This document shows, in pieces, positions 33,670-43,590 of a stretch of DNA of 64,000 bases. Source of the DNA: Isoetes taiwanensis (Eukaryota; Streptophyta; Lycopodiopsida; Isoetales; Isoetaceae); the NCBI GenBank assembly GCA_021234155.1, contig JAJEKV010000005.1, positions 17,096,089 through 17,160,088 of the forward strand, read 5' to 3'. The notes beneath the pieces were generated by a model. That model was given only the letters and a program-made list of their open reading frames with translations. It did no database searches and was not told the origin of the DNA. Every line of letters begins with the position of its first letter. Within the stretch, counting starts at the first letter, position 1. The position numbers and the translations under genes were made by a program.

Positions 33670-35438
33670 AAAATGGCCGGCGTAAAACGGTGAAGATTTT
33701 GGCCGAGATTTCTGACTTATCAAACGAGGGCTTGCAACCAAGTGCAAAATACAACTGGTTAGGAACAATGGGAATCTGTTTGGCAGGAACCTTTCCAATC
33801 TAAATCTGCAATCAAGGTTCAGTTTGTCAAACCACATTCGAGGGCCAAATTGGATAGGTTACTGAAAATTTTCTACCCAGACGCCCCTGTAACAATGAAG
33901 TAAGAAAACAGCTTGCTTATGCTTTTACATGGGAAAATTGCCCCCTGAAGGGTTGGATGATCCCGAAGGGCATAAGATCAATTGGGCTGCATATGGCTTA
34001 TCGTGTTGTAATTTATCGAAAATGCGGCCTAAAAAGAAGGTTGAAAAAGTAAAAGTTGAAGTGGATTTGAAGCCGATATTTACGCAAAAGAAATTAGTAA
34101 GTCTATCCTAGATCGAGAATGATTTGAAGCATAACCCGCAATTAGTGACGAAAAGAATTGGTATGCTTGAAAATAAAAGGGCAGAGATGGGAAAGGAAAT
34201 GCAAACTCTTGTTGTTAACTTGGCTCTTGATGAGAAGAGTAATGACAAGATCTATAAGACATTATCGATAAATGAATTGCTATTGAAGAGCTTAAGTCGG
34301 GGATTAGAGAGAAGAAGGCTTTGGTTAGCACAATGGAAATGGAGACGAAATAAGGGAGTTGGAAAGGAAGGCGATGTTTGAGGAGAATGCGATATGAGTC
34401 TTTGGAGTCTATTTGCAAACCCGGAAGATCGAGATCTTCTTGTGAAGAAAATTTCATTGGAGGCTAAATTGGTTGAAAAAGAGATCGAGATCACTACTGA
34501 CCAAAGAACATTTGAGCAACCTTGAAAGTTTGAGGCGGATAACCAACACTCCTTTACGCATCAACACTATTAAAAAGAACACTTCGTGTTTTTGCAAAGT
34601 TCTTTCTTTGCTTGTGGTTTAACATTTCATGATAAATACAAAATGTCATTAGTTTTGGAATGTCAACATAAGTACCATTTGATGTGTCTTTGCATTGTTA
34701 AGAGAAGGGAAATGTTTGAAATGTGAATCACATATTCACGAAGATCTTTATTTGAACTTGGGATGACTACTCCAACAGGAATAGAGCAGGTTGCTTCTTT
34801 TGATCCTATAAAAATTAACAAGAAAACTGATTTGGGGTCAAACACAGTTAGGGTTGATTTGGGATCTAATGTAGCTCGGGCAGATGAAGTTCATGATGAT
34901 GTTTACTTCAAATCCCCTTCTACTAGCTCAAAGAGGAAGAAAAAAGCAAGTTGTGATTCGATTACATTCGGATGAAGTGAATTTAGGATGTAAAGATGTG
35001 AGTCCAAGGCAGCTGAGAAGTGCCAGCAAAGTTCTAAATTCTGTATCAGAATTGGAGGCAGACATTGGGAATGATGACAATGAAGTTGACCATGTGTTAG
35101 ATACTTCAACAAGTAAGAAGAAACTGAAAGAGGTTAAGAAGAAAGGCACAGAAGGGACAAGTAAGAAGAATCTGAAAGAGGTTAACAAGAAAGTGGATCC
35201 AATCAGAAAGTATCCATTGAGGAAGAGAAAGAAATTTGAATCTGCAGAAGCAGGGGAGGACCAGGAGCTGCCAGGAAATAAGATTCCTCATGTTGATCTT
35301 ACTGTTGGTCAAGGCATTCAAGTGGAGAATCAAGATGCAGCACAATCTGAAGGTATAAACAGTAATCTTGAAAAAGTAATGGATGCTCTTATGGGAAAGT
35401 CAAACATCTCTTTGAGAACACTAATTCATAAGTTGTAA
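33670..35438 (+). CDS. Second gene of the transposon, function unknown (decayed or spliced)
   Basis: Plus-strand coding pieces form a candidate gene starting near ATGGCCGGC (33672). An exon-like piece (WESVWQEPFQSKSAIKVQFVKPH, then LDRLLKIFYPDAPVTMK) ends at a good donor 'aa^gtaaga' (33900). Lysine-rich pieces follow (GLDDPEGHKINWAAYGL, PKKKVEKVKVEVDLKPIF), then coiled-coil-like sequence (LVTKRIGMLENKRAEMGKEM) and a long C-terminal frame at 34884-35438 with two copies of SKKKLKEVKKK and a basic KYPLRKRKKFE patch resembling a nuclear localisation signal. Frame changes between the pieces mean either unrecognised introns or decay. I recognise no domain. Its position inside the element, convergent with the transposase, suggests an accessory DNA-binding or regulatory protein. 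Confidence 0.45.
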
Positions 35439-35580
35439 TGTTCAGGTATTCACAAATCTGTCCCAACTGAAGAGGACTTTTGTGTTTCCAATTTAACTTC
35501 CAGGTCTACATATGACTTTTTAATTTGAATTCATCCTTTCGTTATCATTCAAACTTGTATTCACTTAATTAATTGTCTAA

Positions 35581-38500
35581 CTAATAGGTCATCCGACTTG
35601 ATAAGCACAATTGTTGACAATTGTTGCATTTTAGTACATAGAAATCTACCCCTTCATCATTCCCTTCTTCAGCATTTACAGCAAAATTGTCACCAACTTC
35701 TATCATGGAACTCATTAGACCATCTTCATCCTCCTCTTCTTCTTCCTCACCATCATACTCGGCTTCATCTTGCAGATCAGTGCCATCACCTATACTCTTA
35801 GGCTCTTTCAACTTCAGCTCAATCTTTTCCCAATCACCTATTCGACTCATACTGATGCATTTATCCCACTTAAATTGAATGCAGTAGTTGCAAAAGCATG
35901 ACAAAGTTCTATGAGCTACCTTCAAAGAATTCTCCTTGTCACATGGTCTTATCCAATGTAGCTTTGTTGTTCCCTTTAAAGTATGGCATTCAAATGCAAA
36001 TCGATCTATCTGTCTTTGAAGACTCAATCTCCCAGAAATACCTGTAACAATATGAACTGTAAGTGTTTGAAGTGCTTGAAGTGCTTTACACCCAAATTTC
36101 ATGACAATCAAGAAACTTGCAAATACATTTCAAAGAATGATGAATTACAAAAAAGGCACAGTGGCAGTTCCTTTTAAAGTGAGGCATGAGAATATCTATG
36201 ATCTATCTATATTTGAAGACTCTACATCATAGAAATAATTGTAACAATAAGTCTTTGTAAGTGCTTAGGTGCGTCTGATGTTTGACAACCAGAATTCATA
36301 ACAGCAAGAAAGTTAGCAAGTTTCTAATAAAAGTAGAATTGCAAGTAAACATAGAATTTACCTTTTGATGTCGATGTCGGATGGATGATTTTTGAAAGTA
36401 CCATTGGAGAAATGCAACCACCTCCTTTGCACATTGCAATTTCCAGCCATTATACTTCATTTGCTCTTGAGTTAATATCCTTTTTATAATTTGCTCAGCA
36501 CCATCATGCTCACCTTTGCCATGTGAACTAGCAAAAAAATTCCATAGAAGCTCCTTTCCCATTCTCCCATAAAACCTACCAAGAAAGTGAAAAGGTCTCG
36601 AAGACTTGAACTGTGCAGAACATCCATCACTCCAAAACACATGTTTCTTATATTCAACTCCGATACTTGCCAGCCAATCAGCATGCATTTGTAGACAATG
36701 TTGGACATATTCTGTGTCATGTGTTTTGTCATCACTAATATAGAAATGAGTTTCCTTGACAATACCTTTGAGAGTTTGTTTCCTTCTCTGTTTGGTCTGA
36801 GTCCTTTTTCTTCTTGCATTTCTCTTCCTCTTTCTTTTTTCTTTCTTCTTCTTCTTCTTCTTCTTCTTCTTTCCTTATCCTTCTGTACTGACAAGATTGA
36901 GCTTCCTGTTGGATCTTAAATCCATAATTTTCAGCAAAATCTATAACAGAAACAATGGTATCATCTTGAAGTGTTTCCAAGCATTTCCTGAATTCCTTGG
37001 CTTGCCAATGAGCTCTATAATTATGTGGCACAAAAGATTTCATTGTCTTTGTTGCATGCTCATTAAATTCAAAAGGACTACCAGATTTGTAGGCTAATCT
37101 TGTAACCTTTGCAGGTTTCTTAGATGACTTCAAGGTATTCTTCCTTTGGACTTCTTGCTGCCATGTTAAAGTCAATTGATCAGCTCATAATATGGAAGTA
37201 TACTTGAATCATGCTTTCAGTAGTTACTAAATGCACTTTCCAATATAATTCAAAAGTCATTACCTTTTCAAATACTTTCCAATTCACAATAACAGTATTC
37301 TTCTTATTCCTCTCTTTAGGACATGTTGGTAACCTGCAATACATTATAGCAAACTATTCAAATACAAAATAACATTACAGGTTGAAACAAATGAAACCAT
37401 GTACTCACTTCTTTAAGCCACACTTTGTACAATTTCACATCAGACATGTATGTTTATGCCACTCATCACTCTCATCCTTTTGGCAGACCACCATTCTCCA
37501 ATAGTCACTACTTGATTTGATAGTGTTCTCCTTGGCCATGCAGATCCCACCTGGTCCACATACTTTGCACTTACAGGTACAATCCTTATGAACACCATGT
37601 GGATCTGTCCTCATATTGTTGATGGCCCGCCTTGCAAATTCAAGATGCAAATGGTATTGGCAACAACAAGTCTCCCTTTCTTGAAGTTTTCTTACATAGC
37701 TTGGCTTCAGTTTCTCAAAAGCCTGCTGGGACATCTTTATATTAGGATGTTCCTTCTTGAAAGCAAGGTACAATTGAACCTGAACACAATGGCAGTCATA
37801 AATTTAATTATTTAAACACATAGAGAATGAAAACATTAGTGCATAACATGGTAAATTTCTGGCTGAAACTAATTACCTGTGTCATTTCCAGCAAATGAAT
37901 AGGATGATCAATTTTCTCACCGTTTTCAGTCAAATGCTTCTTCACATGCTTCTTGTAAGGAGAAACTCTAGTATTCTCATCCCAGAACTTCCTCACAATG
38001 GCTATTTCTTCGGGTGAGAATGCATCCTTTCTTTTCTTTCTTTCAAACATTGACCAACGGCCAGCTTCAGACTCTGCAAGTACACGTCTTCTAAATGCCA
38101 TGGCAATACTTTTTCTTGGAACAGATAGAACCCTTGAAAGATGAGATTGATTAATCCCTCCTGTTGAAGATGCTGCCATTTGAAGGGTGCTTTTTCTTGC
38201 TTGCAGGACATCAGTTGTTCTTATCATTTTTTGTGATTGCATTGTGTCTCTAACATTCACAAACAGGCTTTTCATTACAGCCAAATCCCTGGGATCTGGT
38301 ACATCTGCTTGCATAGGCAAATGCTTGTTTCTTTTGAAAAGTCTTTGAAGAACTCTCCCTTTGTCCAAATCCTCAGAAACGTTCCTCACAATATGATTAA
38401 AAGAATCATCTAGCTCTTTTGAGAGTTCTTGCAATCTTCTTTGACTGAGCCATCCTCTTCTCTTCTTATCATTTGGTGGACTGTTTTCCTTTTCCCTTTC

Positions 38501-38694
38501 TTCATTCTCTTTCTCGATTCTCTTTTCCTTCTGGCTTCAAATTCCAGATAAATTTGTCTATTGTGATCATCGATGCTTTCGGAATTGGCAGTAACATGAT
38601 AGTTTAGAGAATTGGAATTGGAATTGGGATTGGGATTGGGATTTTGATTGGAATGGGAATTGGAATCGAGAATTGTCCGTGAGCTCTCAGCCAT
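35581..38694 (-). CDS. DDE-like transposase gene, multi-exon, with frame breaks
   Basis: In order on the minus strand: a start region with NPNPNPNSNSN repeats; a charged region (SKELDDSFNHIVRN) reached after a one-base frame change around 38440-38530; a DNA-binding-like region (HLSRVLSVPRKSIAMAFRRR) and FSPEEIAIVRKFWDENTRVSPYKK; an exon with FKKEHPNIKMSQQAFEKLKP and a Cys-rich CTCKCKVCGPGGIC; then the catalytic-like motifs VIDFAENYGF (about 36920) and FWSDGCSAQFKS..FHFLGRFYG..WNFFASSHGKGEHDG (36625-36490). The C-terminal region has LSCFCNYC and a GDNFAVNAEE domain after an acidic run. GT-AG introns are plausible (donor AAGAA^GTGAGT at about 37413, donor GAAAAG^GTAATG at about 37263). DFAENY and SDG would supply two of the acidic residues. 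A (GAA)n expansion at about 36845-36880 disrupts the frame, so this copy is probably inactive. Confidence 0.65.
36843..36882 (-). repeat. GAA microsatellite in the transposase
   Basis: About nine GAA units (TTC on the plus strand) encode a poly-Glu/Lys run immediately after the DFAENYGFKIQQEAQS motif. The reading frame changes across it: upstream residues are in one frame, and IVKETHFYISDDKTHDTEY in the next. Expansion or slippage here is the likely cause of the frame break. Confidence 0.7.
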
Positions 38695-38914
38695 GACAAC
38701 TTAGCTTGGGAAGAATGACAATCCAAGAAAGAAAACTTTCCTCCAGAGATCCCGCCATCCAAAGATCCCGTTCGCGAACACATCCATGTCATCGATCCCC
38801 CTCACTCCGGAACATGCATACTATTTCTGGAGTAACAACCCCCCGAGGTCGTTGAGAAAAAATTCATCGAGCATGCACCACCTAAAGCACCTAAAGCACT
38901 TGTCCGGAAGGTGC

Positions 38915-38944
38915 TTTTTGGGTAGCAGAACCATATTTACACCC
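38915..38944 (-). repeat. Right terminal inverted repeat
   Basis: Perfect reverse complement of 33449-33478. The adjacent inner sequence has aaagcacctaaagcactt subterminal motifs. Confidence 0.9.
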
Positions 38945-38948
38945 CTGT
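38945..38948 (+). repeat. CTGT target-site duplication, right
   Basis: Directly follows the right terminus; partner of 33445-33448. Confidence 0.85.
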
Positions 38949-39223
38949 ATTCTTTTTAGCTCTCTATCCTTCTCCTCTACTGTTTCTAGCTCTTTATTCC
39001 TTCGCCAGAATCGTGGATGAACTATGGCAGTAGCTTCCAAGAGCTCATCTCGTGGGAAGCGCTCTCTAATTTCATCTGAAACTGTTGCAGCTACCTCCTT
39101 AAGGTTTTCTCTCACCTTTGTAATAATGCTTTCTAGATCAGTTTTAGGAACAGGTGCTCTCCTTACAAGTTGTCCACGAATTCGATGTTTTGGAGAATAC
39201 ATCTGCATGTGGTGCATAATCAA
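38949..39223 (-). pseudogene. hAT transposase fragment upstream of the insertion
   Basis: Minus-strand frame with PVPKTDLESIITKVRENLK, ELLEATAIVHPRFW and ELETVEEKDRELKRIQ, ending exactly at the CTGT duplication. The frame continues in phase at 33444 (EDFKGRLK). 'A..IVHP.FW' resembles the segment before the dimerisation domain in hAT proteins. The earlier exons are not visible: the region upstream holds an inverted-repeat element. Confidence 0.7.
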
Positions 39224-39259
39224 GTAAGATAATATTGATATTTACTATTTAAAAACAGT

Positions 39260-39809
39260 CATTAGAGGTAATTTGAGATCTCCTTTTGTCCCCATAAGAA
39301 TCCTCCAATAGAATGAGTACTCTACATCAAACTGCAATTAATGCAGCATTAACAACTTCATTGCTGTCATTTTTTCCCTATAACTTTTGATCTACTCATG
39401 AAAATGCTGCGACGTTTGTTGCATTAGATGCAGAATGAAAAGATCTTTCAAGTGATATATGGTTATGATGTATTTCAATACAAGCCATATGTGTTAACCT
39501 TAAAAAATATGGTTTTTTGCTCTTTTCTTATATATTTACATCCCAAAAGATATAACAATGGTTGTCATTAGAAAGATCTTGAGGAGACGAATCCATTGCC
39601 ACAAATAGTGTTCGAATCGGAGTTTTTGATCAAAAGTTATAGTAGAAAAATGACACTGCAAAAGTTAGTTAGAACTGCATTAACATCATCGCTAATCTTT
39701 GGAATAAAATACTTTGGAACTCTTCTCTTATTGGACAGTTTAAAAAGCTGATGTGGCTTTTTAAGCATCCCTTAATGGGACAAAATGAGATCTCAAATTA
39801 CCTCTAATG
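39260..39809. mobile_element. Non-autonomous inverted-repeat element, ~550 bp
   Basis: The left end CATTAGAGGTAATTTGAGAT (39260 on) is matched by the reverse complement of the right end (39809 downward). Similarity extends about 38 bp with two or three differences (TCTC[C/A]TTTTGTCCC). The interior is AT rich with no gene. I see no convincing target duplication, so the exact boundaries may be a few bases out. It lies within the disrupted hAT locus or its intron. Confidence 0.65.
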
Positions 39810-40180
39810 GGGTTGTACCGATTGTTCGCTCTAGGTTCCTGAGGATATTTGTGGTCGTGCCTCCTTGAAGCGCGGTCACCAAGTCTTCGATCCTCCTTTC
39901 TGATGTATAGGCCGCACATCGCCAATTAATCGCCGCCTATAGGGGATCTTTTGAAGTCAAGATGCTCAATGCTATTGTTCTCTTGACGAGGATGACATGG
40001 TCGACGCGTTTGGGGCCATAATGAGCATGACTTAGAATCTCGAGAGAGCAATGAGCATGAAAACTCCTTCTTCACCCGTGGGCTGAATTGGATTGTATAA
40101 CCCGCTATTCTTCCATCTAGGAGCAAGGGAGGTAGAACCTAAGGGCTTTGTCATGCGCCTCTTCACCCGATATGAAGGCT
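39810..40180 (-). other. Possible tail of the adjacent minus-strand unit
   Basis: A 66-residue minus-strand frame at 40126-39926 is open but has no recognisable motif. It may be 3' sequence of the unit described next. Confidence 0.3.
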
Positions 40181-40184
40181 GCTG

Positions 40185-40397
40185 CTATTTCTTCGGAGTA
40201 CTCATCAACGGTATTTCCACCATCTCTCTGTAGTCACGGTACATGGAATGTGTCAGGTTGATGCTTCTTTCAGCTAATGCTGGTGCCGATGCCGATGTGC
40301 TAGGTAGGAGTGCGGACGTTGATTTTCCCTTGATTCCCATGCGCTCCTGTATTGCCAAGAACTCCTCTTCCGATGGCAACTCTCGCTCAGCCATCAT
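40185..40397 (-). CDS. Unknown protein fragment, same unit
   Basis: 70 residues, starting MAERELPSEEEFLAIQERMG. It follows the preceding minus-strand frame after about 40 bp. Ser/Ala-rich middle, no domain recognised. It is probably a piece of the same protein, separated by a stop or frameshift. Confidence 0.4.
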   Translation of the reverse strand: MMAERELPSEEEFLAIQERMGIKGKSTSALLPSTSASAPALAERSINLTHSMYRDYREMVEIPLMSTPKK

Positions 40398-40436
40398 CTG
40401 TCTGATGCCGATGTAGGCTTCAATATGTGTCGATGT

Positions 40437-41159
40437 CTAGCCGGTGTATGTTCTGGCTTCCCTTATGCTGATGGGAAAGTTCTGAGTTTCTCTGTCGATG
40501 AAGTCGTCGAGATCAGGGTCTTGTCGTAGGAGATGCAGAAGTTCATCTACCCTGTAGCCCCTATCTTGGCACTCTGGGAGGTTCTTGATATCATGGAGGC
40601 TTAAGTATGCCTCTCCTTGTATAATCACTAGGGTCAAGCTTGTAATTCCTTGCCCAAGTGGTGGGGCTATTCTTGTGGCCCTGAGCCCTTCTTCAAAACT
40701 TTGGAGTTGCTGCTCTGCTTGTTGTCTTTCCTGCACTAAGTCGATATCTTCTGTATCCGACTCGCGTTCTTCTTCTTCTTCCTCTGCCTCCTCGCATGCA
40801 AGGCGCATTTGTTCTTCTTCAGCTGCTGCCATGGCCATTGGCTCTATGTCTAAGGGTTGCACAGATGGTTCTCCTATCTGGGTTTGGGCTCGAAGAGATA
40901 GGAAAATAGCTACGGCTGCATTGTAAGAAAAGTGTCTCCTCCTATTGGCAGATATGGACATGTAATTAGGTAAGCGACTAACCTTGTTTTCTAGGTACTT
41001 ATCTATGTTGGGTATGTCTTGCAGTGCTATCTTAAGGGCAATGCTTGGTGCAAAATATCCTATGCAAGGTGGGAGCTCTACTAAAGAAGGTCCTATCTTG
41101 GCATGGAACTCGAACATAATGTCTTGGTAGAAAGGGGTGGCATTGATGGTGGCCTCCAC
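40437..41159 (-). CDS. Unknown 240-residue acidic protein of a repeat-derived unit
   Basis: Long clean frame. The N-terminal third is hydrophobic/structured (PPCIGYFAPSIALKIALQDI, then NRRRHFSYNAAVAIFLSLRA). The middle is an acidic run (EEAEEEEEERESDTEDIDL) with coiled-coil propensity (ERQQAEQQLQSFEEGL), and the C-terminus has YRVDELLHLLRQDPDLDDFI. I recognise no family. Its neighbours are repeats and the H3-tail-like frame, and it lies on the same strand about 1.15 kb downstream of that frame's last piece. A retrotransposon gag-like or plant 'transposon protein' is the likeliest class, but this is inference. Confidence 0.5.
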   Translation of the reverse strand: MEATINATPFYQDIMFEFHAKIGPSLVELPPCIGYFAPSIALKIALQDIPNIDKYLENKVSRLPNYMSISANRRRHFSYNAAVAIFLSLRAQTQIGEPSVQPLDIEPMAMAAAEEEQMRLACEEAEEEEEERESDTEDIDLVQERQQAEQQLQSFEEGLRATRIAPPLGQGITSLTLVIIQGEAYLSLHDIKNLPECQDRGYRVDELLHLLRQDPDLDDFIDRETQNFPISIREARTYTG

Positions 41160-42180
41160 ATCAACCTCCTTCCGGAAGATGGCTTAAGACAGAGTTGATG
41201 TCGGCCTCGGCCAAGATGAGCTGTGGCAATAACCTTTGTACCATTGCCTAAATGCAATTGGTTGCCATGGTCTATGAGCAGTTGCGGATATCAAACAGAT
41301 GGGAAAGCGCCTTAGGGGCCTGGAAAATCGGCTTGGAGTGAGGAGCAAAGGTGTAGGATGCAATTGAGGGTTGTGGTCTACTTATAGGCAAAACCGTAAT
41401 TTTAGGAAATTTTAGGGTTTGGGGAAAACCTATGATTCTAAGGTATTACTATACAAAAGACAAGTTAATCATGTAAGAAGTGCATCCTAAGAGTCCTATT
41501 GCAATAAATTCCATCTAATTTGGTGAAAGTTAGGCCAAGTTAGGACAATTTAAGTGTGACCACTCACCAAAGTCTTGCCGAGGAGCACTTTTGAGCATGG
41601 GCAAAAATGGTCCAAAGCACTCTGTGAGAGTTTGGGTCAAAGATGATGCCAAACATGCAAACTAAGGATAGAATCCTGCATATCTTGTCGAGATAGGTGG
41701 GATTGTGTCCTTACTTGCTTCATTTGGACAAGTTTTGGCCTAGATCAGTGCTCGACCACTCACACAGTGTGTGGGGAGCACTTTTGAGCCTGGACAAAAT
41801 TGGTCTGGGCGCACTCTGTGAGGGGTGGGGCTCCGTTTGAGTTTGGGTTGGCCAATTTATACAATCTAAGGGTCAAATCCTACTAAACAAAGTGAGTTGA
41901 GTCGAATGGTGTCCTTATTTTCTGCATTTGGACAAGCTTTGGCATAGATCAGTGCTCGACCACTCACACAGTGCGCGGGGAGCACTTTTGAGCATGGTCA
42001 AAATTGGTCTGGGTGCACTTTGTGAGGGGTGGGGCCAAAAACACTGAGTTTTGCTCCAAATTTGTTAATTTCAAATGCAGAACTTAGTAATACACCCTAC
42101 TTAAACATGATTTAACACATTACTTCAACAAAATCATAAATTTGTATTTAGAAAAATTATTTACAACAGACTTAATAGTA
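41160..42180. repeat. ~200-bp tandem repeat, three copies
   Basis: Copies begin at about 41558, 41754 and 41958 (periods about 196 and 204 bp). Each contains 'accactcac', 'ggggagcacttttgagc' and 'caaaattggtctggg', then 'gtgagggg'. Two more copies in the same orientation lie at about 46517 and 46730, on the far side of the charged-protein frame and the LINE. Confidence 0.8.
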
Positions 42181-42269
42181 TTCCTTCTTTATGTATTTAG
42201 CTAGCTTCAAGTCCTTGGGCATGCATGTCGCCCTTTTGGCATGGATTGCACACGCTACCGAGTCTTCAA

Positions 42270-43275
42270 AACTTTGTACTACGTGCTGCTCGGCTGCCTT
42301 CTGGAGCGCTAGTAGCATGTCATCCATGATCCTCTTTGTGTTGTCGAATTCTTGTAATATTTCGCGAGTGAGTCTCGCGAAGGGGTTGATATCAAAAGTC
42401 CATAGCTCCTCTGGAAATGTCTGATCTCCCGAGCAGCTCTGGAAAAATGTGAGTCAGCCTTTCTTCTAATCGGCTTTCTCGGGGGTGCTGGTTTCTCTGG
42501 GGGCGGCTTTAAGGTGTCCTTCGTCGGCTGTCCTCCCTCCACATAGGCTACCCTGCTTGAGTACGTATGATTCCCGCTGCGGTCTCGACTTCTTCTTGTC
42601 TTGTGCCGGGTGCCTCTGCTACCTACTCCTCCTCTTCATTTGCTGGGTTCGAGGGTCTCGAGCCCTCCCCCGGGGCGGGAACCCCTATCTCCTCATTCGA
42701 CTCAGTGTCAGATCAGGATGGAGGCCTATCGGGCTGTTGCTCCCGAATGACGACTCCTTTGGCAGGAGTTGTCTTAAGCTTCCTCTTCGTATCCTTTGGC
42801 AGTATGGGGTCTTTCCCCTTGTCTGCCCTCAGCTTTGCCCGCTCCTCCCGTCGCTTTCTCTTCTCCTCCTTCTTCTGCTTCCTTTCCTCCCTCTTCTTGC
42901 GCCTCTCGTCCTTTTCCCTGCGGCGCTCCTCCTTTGACTTCTTCTCCTCTGCTTGCTCGCCATCCCTCTTCCTCTTCTTGGTCTTCTTGTCGAGCTTTGC
43001 AAACTCCCTCTCAAGCTCCCTCCTTAGCTCTCCTCTGCTGCTTCTTCATCTGCAATTTCCTCTGCTCTCTCTTCAAGGTCTTGGGGGCGCTCCTCCTCCT
43101 GGTGCTCTTGGGCCTCCTCCTCCTGACGCTCCTGGGCGTCTGTATTGGGTTGAGCCTCCTGCTCCCGCTCGGCTCGCTCCTGAGCCTGTCGGGCCTTCTG
43201 TTGAGCGGCTAGCTCCTGGGTGCTCACATAACCAAGGGGCATTACCTTGCAGGCGGTCTGTTTGGTGCGGGACAT
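42270..43275 (-). CDS. Charged coiled-coil protein with histone-H3-tail-like N-terminus (frame breaks)
   Basis: The frame starts MSRTKQTACK at 43275-43246 (histone H3 begins MARTKQTARK), then QELAAQQKARQAQERAE, where H3 has KQLATKAARKS. An acidic coiled coil follows (EEEAQEHQEEERPQDLEE). A stop at 43024 interrupts it; in another frame LEREFAKLDKKTKKRKR and a long Arg/Lys/Glu-rich run (RREERAKLRADKGKDPI) continue to about 42760, then PPPEKPAPPRKPIRRKADSHF near 42490. A TATA box lies 101 bp upstream of the ATG. I recognise no fold beyond coiled coil. It could be a transposon-encoded protein that presents an H3-like tail, or the similarity could be chance over nine residues. Confidence 0.5.
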
Positions 43276-43375
43276 ATTTTGGTTTGAAGCAATCCGAGCT
43301 CCGGCGCCTAAAAATCGTCTTCTGAGACGAGCTCTTTGCTAGAGGCGCTGAGGACAAATGAGGAACCCTAATTTT

Positions 43376-43385
43376 CTATTTATAG
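43376..43385 (-). promoter_or_regulatory. TATA box and telo-box-like motif upstream of the H3-tail-like frame
   Basis: CTATAAATAG on the minus strand is a textbook TATA box 101 bp before the ATG at 43275. Immediately upstream is AAACCCTAAACCCTACC, which contains the plant telo-box AAACCCTA. Together they point to a real pol II promoter, either of the repeat-derived unit or of a LTR. Confidence 0.55.
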
Positions 43386-43430
43386 GTAGGGTTTAGGGTT
43401 TGGACTTGCATTTCCATATTAGGCCAATCT

Positions 43431-43590
43431 AGAAGGAAGGAAGGAAGGAAGGAAGTTACTTTTATCGTCCACGGAGACCAATCGGCCTATGGGACCTAAT
43501 ACAAAACGTTGAAGACAAAGGGATTTCGCCCGGATTAAAACCCCAGCCGCAAGGGTTTCGAGGGAAAACCGTGCGCAATCACTGTGACAA
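43431..43590 (-). repeat. LINE 3' end E with (TTCC)n tail
   Basis: On the minus strand: 'ggttttccctcgaaaccctt', then 'ggtcccataggccgattggt', 'ctccgtggacgataaaagta', then TTCC repeats. It is closest to the consensus of the five copies. Confidence 0.85.

Larger units (their letters stand above)
33449..38944. mobile_element. 5,496-bp DDE-type DNA transposon (Sola-like?), perfect 30-bp TIRs
   Basis: The ends are identical inverted repeats of 30 bp starting GGGTGTAAATATGGTTCTGC (33449-33478 and, inverted, 38915-38944). Both subterminal regions carry repeated AAAGCACTT/AAAGCACCT motifs, which are candidate transposase-binding sites. CTGT is duplicated at both ends. Removing the element plus one CTGT joins ...KRIQ and EDFKG... 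of the hAT frame without loss, giving a built-in record of the empty site. Inside are a minus-strand multi-exon transposase gene (38694-35581) and a convergent plus-strand gene (about 33670-35438), about 140 bp apart at their ends. A 4-bp duplication is known for the Sola superfamily, hence the tentative label. Other partial copies lie at 586-845 and 62614-63547. Confidence 0.85.

Noticed and set aside
42567..43325. Long open plus-strand frames (up to 252 residues) opposite the charged minus-strand protein
   Set aside because: They are Ser/Leu/Pro-rich mirror images of an Arg/Glu/Lys-rich minus-strand frame with its own TATA box. No domain is visible.
43381..43405. Telomere-like CCCTAAA repeats
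   Set aside because: Only two imperfect units in a promoter position. They are better read as a plant telo-box than as interstitial telomere.
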